Source of the DNA: a bacterium
GTDB lineage: Bacteria > UBA9089 > CG2-30-40-21
Length of the DNA stretch: 9,168 nucleotides
Assembly (NCBI GenBank): GCA_030018795.1
Contig: JASEHA010000065.1
Coordinates: forward strand, 1 to 9,168
Direction: 5' to 3'
The position numbers were made by a program, and so were the translations under genes. The notes under the pieces are model-generated. The model did not search any database. It was given only the letters and a program-made list of their open reading frames with translations, and had not been told where the DNA came from. Positions 5,409-9,168 of this stretch are shown here, piece after piece (the stretch's first letter is position 1; each line of letters begins with the position of its first letter).

Positions 5409-7616
5409 ATGAAATCCAGGAAAAATAACGAGGACACTAAACATACTGAAAACAATCACCCCTCTCTCATAGACGAGATTATTGGAATAATCATGTTGGG
5501 GTTTAGCATCCTGTTGATGTTAGCCCTGATAGTTCCGGAAAAAACAGGCAGTGCCGGAATATATCTGCATAATCTATTTGTTAGACCATTTGGTACAGGT
5601 GCCTATCTTATCCCTGTGATTATAAGTATCTTTGGCTGGGATCGCATTAATACAAAGGGCATAAGTGGTGCCTCTGGTATCATTCGCGGCATAGGTGGTG
5701 TTCTGCTGCTGCTTTCCTTCTCTACCCTGCTTTCGCTCCTTTATCTAATCCATAATATTATGACAAATGGTGGTTATGTTGGAACATATTTTGGGTTATG
5801 GCTGGCAAATAATTTTCATTATGGAGCCTATGTAGTTGTTTTTACCTGCATAGCCCTGGGGTTTATCCTGCTTACTCAATATTCAGTTACAGTAGTACCA
5901 TTTAAGCTATTGAAAAGGCTTGGCACATGGGGAATAGGACTGATCAGGCTGCCTGAAACAGCGGACGAAAGAGACGAAAGAGACGAAGGACCAGAAATGG
6001 TGGATAAAAAATATCATGTCAGTGACTCAAGTAAGGAACGAGATAAGGGAAAAATACGGACAGAAAAGTCAGAAAGGCGAGAAAGAGAGGGAAAAGAAGA
6101 GAAGGTAAAAGAGGTTCATATCCCTAATATCGTCTTGCCGAAAGAGATAATCCTTGCCCCTTCTGAGAGTATACAGCCTGTTGAAGGCAGTGAGAAAACA
6201 TATCAAATCCCAGATATAGCCCTGCTTAAGGATCCGCCGCCTGCCTCAGAAAAAGACTTGCGTGAGGATCTGTTAATGACCTCAAAGCTACTGGGTGATA
6301 CCCTTGAAGAATTTGGGATTGATGCAAAGGTTGTTCAAGTAAACAGGGGACCAGTGCTGACAAGCTTTGAAGTTCAACCAGGAAGCGGCGTAAAGGTATC
6401 CAAGATTGTTTCCCTTTCAGACGACCTTGCCCTGTCATTGGCTGCACCAAGCATCCGCATTGAAGCCCCTATCCCTGGTAAACAGGCTGTGGGCATAGAG
6501 ATACCAAACAGGAAGGCAAATATGGTTGGGCTTAAAGAGGTCCTTCTTGCTGAACAGTTTCAGAATTCATCCTTTGTTCTGCCATTAGCCCTTGGCAAGG
6601 ATATTATGGGTAATCCCATAGTTACAGATCTGACTAAGATGCCACACATGTTGGTTGCCGGTGCCACAGGATCCGGAAAAAGTGTTTGCATAAATGGCAT
6701 TATTATGAGCCTGTTATACAAAACACACCCTGATAATGTAAAATTCCTGATGATTGACCCCAAGATGGTGGAACTGAGTGTTTATAACGGCATTCCACAT
6801 CTGCGATTTCCAGTCATTACCGGACCAAAAGAGGCAGTTAAGAGCCTGAAATGGTTGGTCAAAGAGATGGAAGAAAGGTATAAGCTCTTAGCCTCTGAAG
6901 GGGTAAGACATATTGAGGGCTATAACAATAAACTCCTTGCCAGAGAAGAAACGGCTATGTCCTATATAGTAGCTATTATTGATGAATTAGCAGACTTAAT
7001 GATGGTTTCTTCTCAAGAATGTGAGGATTCTATTGCAAGACTGGCTCAAATGGCAAGAGCCGTTGGGATTCATCTTATTCTGGCGACTCAACGCCCTTCT
7101 GTAGATATTATTACCGGCGTAATCAAGGCTAACTTCCCTTCACGCATTGCCTTTCAGGTCTTTTCCAAGACAGATTCAAGAACCATCCTTGATATGAATG
7201 GGGCAGATAAGCTTCTTGGCCGAGGAGATATGTTATTCCTGCCGCCAGGAGCACCCAAGCCTACCCGTATTCAGGGGGCATTTCTCTCTAACGAGGAGAT
7301 TGAGGATGTTGTAAAATTTATTACATCCCAGGGGTTTGAGCCGCATCAGGAGAAATTTACCGCCAATACCCTGGAAGAAAAACAAACCATTTTTGATGAG
7401 GATGACCTTCTTGAGGATGTCCTCAGACTGGCTGTCAGAAATGAAAGTATCTCCACATCCATGATTCAGAGAAAGTTAAAGATCGGCTATAACCGTGCCG
7501 CAAGAATAGTTGAGCTGCTTGAAGAACATAACTTTGTGGGACCTGCTGATGGTGTAAAACCAAGAGAGGTTTATATTAATCAGGAGGATTTAGACAGGCT
7601 ATTTGAGCATAGGTAG
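5409..7616 (+). CDS. ftsK: DNA translocase FtsK/SpoIIIE
   Basis: The 735-residue protein has the full FtsK layout and is a compact, SpoIIIE-sized member. Four membrane segments (about 23-43, 62-78, 89-114 and 137-157) anchor it at the septum. A charged linker (about 180-280) rich in Lys, Glu and Arg includes DERDERDEG from three 9-bp repeats at 5964-5990. The motor domain carries Walker A GATGSGKSVC at 418-427, Walker B IVAIIDELADLM at 520-531, LATQRPSVD at 558-566, KANFPSRIAFQV at 573-584 and GADKLLGRGDMLF at 598-610. The gamma winged-helix domain (about 665-735) has QRKLKIGYNRAARIVELLEE and GPADGVKPREV; in this family it reads polar DNA motifs that direct pumping toward dif. AAAGG at 5396-5400 supports ATG 5409. 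All key residues are intact; it should clear chromosome termini during division. Confidence 0.97.
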   Translation: MKSRKNNEDTKHTENNHPSLIDEIIGIIMLGFSILLMLALIVPEKTGSAGIYLHNLFVRPFGTGAYLIPVIISIFGWDRINTKGISGASGIIRGIGGVLLLLSFSTLLSLLYLIHNIMTNGGYVGTYFGLWLANNFHYGAYVVVFTCIALGFILLTQYSVTVVPFKLLKRLGTWGIGLIRLPETADERDERDEGPEMVDKKYHVSDSSKERDKGKIRTEKSERREREGKEEKVKEVHIPNIVLPKEIILAPSESIQPVEGSEKTYQIPDIALLKDPPPASEKDLREDLLMTSKLLGDTLEEFGIDAKVVQVNRGPVLTSFEVQPGSGVKVSKIVSLSDDLALSLAAPSIRIEAPIPGKQAVGIEIPNRKANMVGLKEVLLAEQFQNSSFVLPLALGKDIMGNPIVTDLTKMPHMLVAGATGSGKSVCINGIIMSLLYKTHPDNVKFLMIDPKMVELSVYNGIPHLRFPVITGPKEAVKSLKWLVKEMEERYKLLASEGVRHIEGYNNKLLAREETAMSYIVAIIDELADLMMVSSQECEDSIARLAQMARAVGIHLILATQRPSVDIITGVIKANFPSRIAFQVFSKTDSRTILDMNGADKLLGRGDMLFLPPGAPKPTRIQGAFLSNEEIEDVVKFITSQGFEPHQEKFTANTLEEKQTIFDEDDLLEDVLRLAVRNESISTSMIQRKLKIGYNRAARIVELLEEHNFVGPADGVKPREVYINQEDLDRLFEHR

Positions 7617-7639
7617 CGTCACATTAACCTTAATTTAGT

Positions 7640-7660
7640 GGTTTTAGTCAAATTGACTAA
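7640..7660. promoter_or_regulatory. Palindrome in the ftsK-aroE gap, possible operator or promoter region
   Basis: TTAGTCAA (7644-7651), one central A, and TTGACTAA (7653-7660) form a perfect 8-bp inverted repeat, extended by GGTT and AACC with a 2-base bulge. ATTAACC (7623-7629) and GGTTAAT (7676-7682) form an outer pair. TTGACT at 7653-7658 with GTTAAT at 7677-7682 (18-base spacing) is a plausible sigma-70-like promoter overlapped by the palindrome, which would suit a repressor site before aroE. The promoter reading is inference. Confidence 0.35.
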
Positions 7661-7709
7661 CCTACCAAAATTTGTGGTTAATCTATACCTGTATGGAGTG
7701 TAACATATC

Positions 7710-8543
7710 ATGCAAATCAATGGTCAAACAAGTGTTGTGGGCATCATTGGAGATCCGGTAAATCATTCTCGTTCGCCTCAAATGCATAATGCTGCTTTTA
7801 ATCATCTCAATCTGAACATGGTCTATGTCCCCTTTCATGTCAGACAAGAATCATTGGGGCAGGCAATAAAGGGCATGAAAGCATTGGGCATGGTTGGATT
7901 AAATGTTACTGTACCCCATAAGATTGAGGTGATGAAATACCTTGATGAGATTTCACCTGCTGCTGGTATCATCGGAGCTGTAAACACTATCTATGTCCAT
8001 GATAATAGGCTTATTGGTGATAATACGGATGGTCATGGATTTGTCAGGGCATTAGCAGAGGATGAGGGTATTAGCATTACTGGCAAGAATGTAGTTATCC
8101 TTGGATCTGGTGGCTCTGCCAGGGCAATAGGGTATGCCCTGCTTAAAAATGGGGCGAGCAGGCTGATATTTTGTAATCGGACAGCATCAAGGGCAGAGAA
8201 AATGGCAGAATCATTCCAGACTCCCGGTGTGTTTGTGGCAGGTATGGGGATAATAGACAGCATGGTTGAAATAACCCAGTCAGATATATTGATCAACACC
8301 ACCTCAGTAGGGATGAAGCAGGATGAGCCATTATTGATAAACCCAGCATGGATAAAAAAAGGACAGATTGTTTGCGATATCATCTATTCTCCCCTGCAAA
8401 CGCTTCTTTTGCAAGAGGCTGAAAAGCGTGGGGCAAGGGTGATAAATGGACTGGGTATGCTGGTTCATCAAGGGGCATTGTCTTTTGAAATCTGGACAGA
8501 GCATTCTGCACCAGTAGAGGTAATGAGAAAGGTGTTGTGTTGA
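7710..8543 (+). CDS. aroE: Shikimate dehydrogenase (NADP+)
   Basis: AroE reduces 3-dehydroshikimate to shikimate with NADPH, the fourth step of aromatic amino acid synthesis, in the cytoplasm. The 277-residue length is typical. The N-terminal substrate domain has GDPVNHSRSPQMHN at 14-27 (Ser20 and Ser22 contact shikimate), NVTVPHK at 65-71 with catalytic Lys71, AVNT at 90-93, and NTDG at 105-108 with catalytic Asp107. The nucleotide domain has the glycine loop GSGGSARAIGYAL at 132-144, where many family members read GAGGAARA, and NRTASRAE at 156-163, whose NRT supports NADP use. INTTSVGM at 195-202 and GLGMLVHQGALSFEIW at 247-262 complete the signature, including Gln254. The ribosome site is weak (GGAG at 7695-7698). 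The gene starts 93 bases after ftsK and ends 48 before gspG. Confidence 0.97.
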   Translation: MQINGQTSVVGIIGDPVNHSRSPQMHNAAFNHLNLNMVYVPFHVRQESLGQAIKGMKALGMVGLNVTVPHKIEVMKYLDEISPAAGIIGAVNTIYVHDNRLIGDNTDGHGFVRALAEDEGISITGKNVVILGSGGSARAIGYALLKNGASRLIFCNRTASRAEKMAESFQTPGVFVAGMGIIDSMVEITQSDILINTTSVGMKQDEPLLINPAWIKKGQIVCDIIYSPLQTLLLQEAEKRGARVINGLGMLVHQGALSFEIWTEHSAPVEVMRKVLC

Positions 8544-8591
8544 GATATTTGACCTCGAATCTCATTAGATACAACAACAAAGGACATCTTT

Positions 8592-9020
8592 ATGAATAAA
8601 AAAGGGTTTACTTTAATTGAATTAATGGTAGTAGTGCTTATCATTTCTCTCATTGCTGCTTTTGTTGGACCAACAATTTTTAAGAAGATAGGGAAATCAA
8701 AGCGTGTCGCAGCTAAGGCACAGATTGAAATGTTTGGTGCAGCACTGGATAGTTATCGATTGGATAATGATGAATATCCTTCTACAGAACAAGGGCTTGT
8801 TGCTCTTGTAGAAAAACCGACCGTTCCGCCAGTTCCTAAGAATTGGGAGGAACCCTATCTTAAAAAGGAGATACCCCTGGATCCATGGGGAAATACATAT
8901 GTGTATATATCCCCTGGCAAGGTAAAATCCATGTCTTATGATCTATTATCCTATGGAGCAGATGGAAAAGATGGCGGAGCAGAGGGGACAGATGCAGAGG
9001 ATATTGTCAGCTGGAAGTAG
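8592..9020 (+). CDS. gspG: Type II secretion system major pseudopilin GspG
   Basis: The 142-residue protein has a class III prepilin leader, MNKKG, cut before Phe6, then FTLIELMVVVLIISLIAAFV with the essential Glu10 (position 5 of the mature protein). The globular domain shows GspG hallmarks: LDSYRLDNDEYPSTEQGLVALVEKP at 52-76, PLDPWGNTYVYISPG at 95-109, and a C-terminal calcium-binding loop SYDLLSYGADGKDGG...EDIVSW at 115-141. GspG assembles the pseudopilus that drives substrate export across the outer membrane, implying a diderm cell. AAAGGA at 8579-8584 supports the ATG. No other gsp gene is visible on either side within the window, and nothing recognisable follows in the remaining 148 bases. 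A GspG-like minor pilin of a type IV pilus is possible but less likely. Confidence 0.94.
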   Translation: MNKKGFTLIELMVVVLIISLIAAFVGPTIFKKIGKSKRVAAKAQIEMFGAALDSYRLDNDEYPSTEQGLVALVEKPTVPPVPKNWEEPYLKKEIPLDPWGNTYVYISPGKVKSMSYDLLSYGADGKDGGAEGTDAEDIVSWK

Positions 9021-9141
9021 CTACAGGAATTGTCCCTGTTCACAAGTGTGGGCTTGCCCAAAGGTGTTTAAAGACCGATATCTATTATTGTTGCAGCATG
9101 GAACGCACCTATACTCTAAGCTGTCATAATCTGCAATTCTT

Positions 9142-9168
9142 TGGCAGCGTCAGACTACTTGTCTGTGA
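9142..9168. repeat. Left arm and loop of a palindrome cut by the window edge
   Basis: CAGAC (9151-9155), loop TACTT and GTCTG (9161-9165) form a hairpin, and the bases before it (TGGCAGCGT) would extend the left arm. The right arm breaks off at GTCTGTGA. It has the look of the other intergenic palindromes here. The rest of 9021-9141 shows no gene or clear site. Confidence 0.45.

Noticed and set aside
8541..8564. TGAGAT/ATCTCA inverted repeat at the end of aroE as a terminator.
   Set aside because: Six-bp AT-rich stem with a 12-base loop and no T-run; too weak.
8938..9129. Open frame overlapping the end of gspG.
   Set aside because: It overlaps gspG in another frame, has no ribosome site, and gives a low-complexity product with no recognisable domain.

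Overview
The window reads as an AT-leaning bacterial chromosome segment (roughly 40% GC by eye). All recognisable genes lie on the plus strand, with short gaps and ordinary start and stop codons. Gene content points to a diderm, motile or piliated bacterium: a PilU-type pilus ATPase, a type II secretion/type IV pilus pseudopilin, a flagellar FliJ homologue, the MEP isoprenoid enzymes IspD and IspF, FtsK and shikimate dehydrogenase. CarD–YacL-type PIN/TRAM–IspD–IspF is an order familiar from Firmicutes and several uncultured phyla. The combination suggests an uncultured candidate-phylum bacterium; this is an inference and I cannot name the lineage from sequence alone.

Layout. Positions 1-108 are a leader with no convincing promoter. 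Positions 109-2859 look like one operon: carD, a membrane PIN/TRAM protein, ispD and ispF, with gaps of 18-43 bases. Positions 2860-3097 are repeat-rich and hold a 107-bp terminal-inverted-repeat element (copy A) and an array of 8-bp repeats. A PilU-like ATPase follows (3098-4162), then a second element of the same family (copy B, 4207-4361). Copy B abuts the Shine-Dalgarno of a small secreted or membrane coiled-coil protein of unknown function (4371-4811). Next come fliJ (4939-5385), ftsK (5409-7616), aroE (7710-8543) and a gspG-type pseudopilin (8592-9020). The last 148 bases hold no gene but end inside what looks like another intergenic palindrome.

How the genes fit together. The first operon joins transcription control (CarD binds RNA polymerase) with isoprenoid precursor synthesis (IspD, then IspF two steps later). 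The PilU-like ATPase and the pseudopilin belong to type IV pilus/type II secretion machinery but sit apart, with no partner genes visible. FliJ is likewise away from FliI. FtsK (chromosome segregation) and AroE (aromatic amino acid synthesis) are housekeeping genes.

Most worth a second look: the two related small inverted-repeat elements, in the same orientation on either side of the pilU-like gene, with alike ends but different palindromic cores; and two substitutions in IspF at positions that bind substrate or metal in the E. coli enzyme. I found no CRISPR array, tRNA, rRNA, full-size transposase or clearly new multi-gene system.
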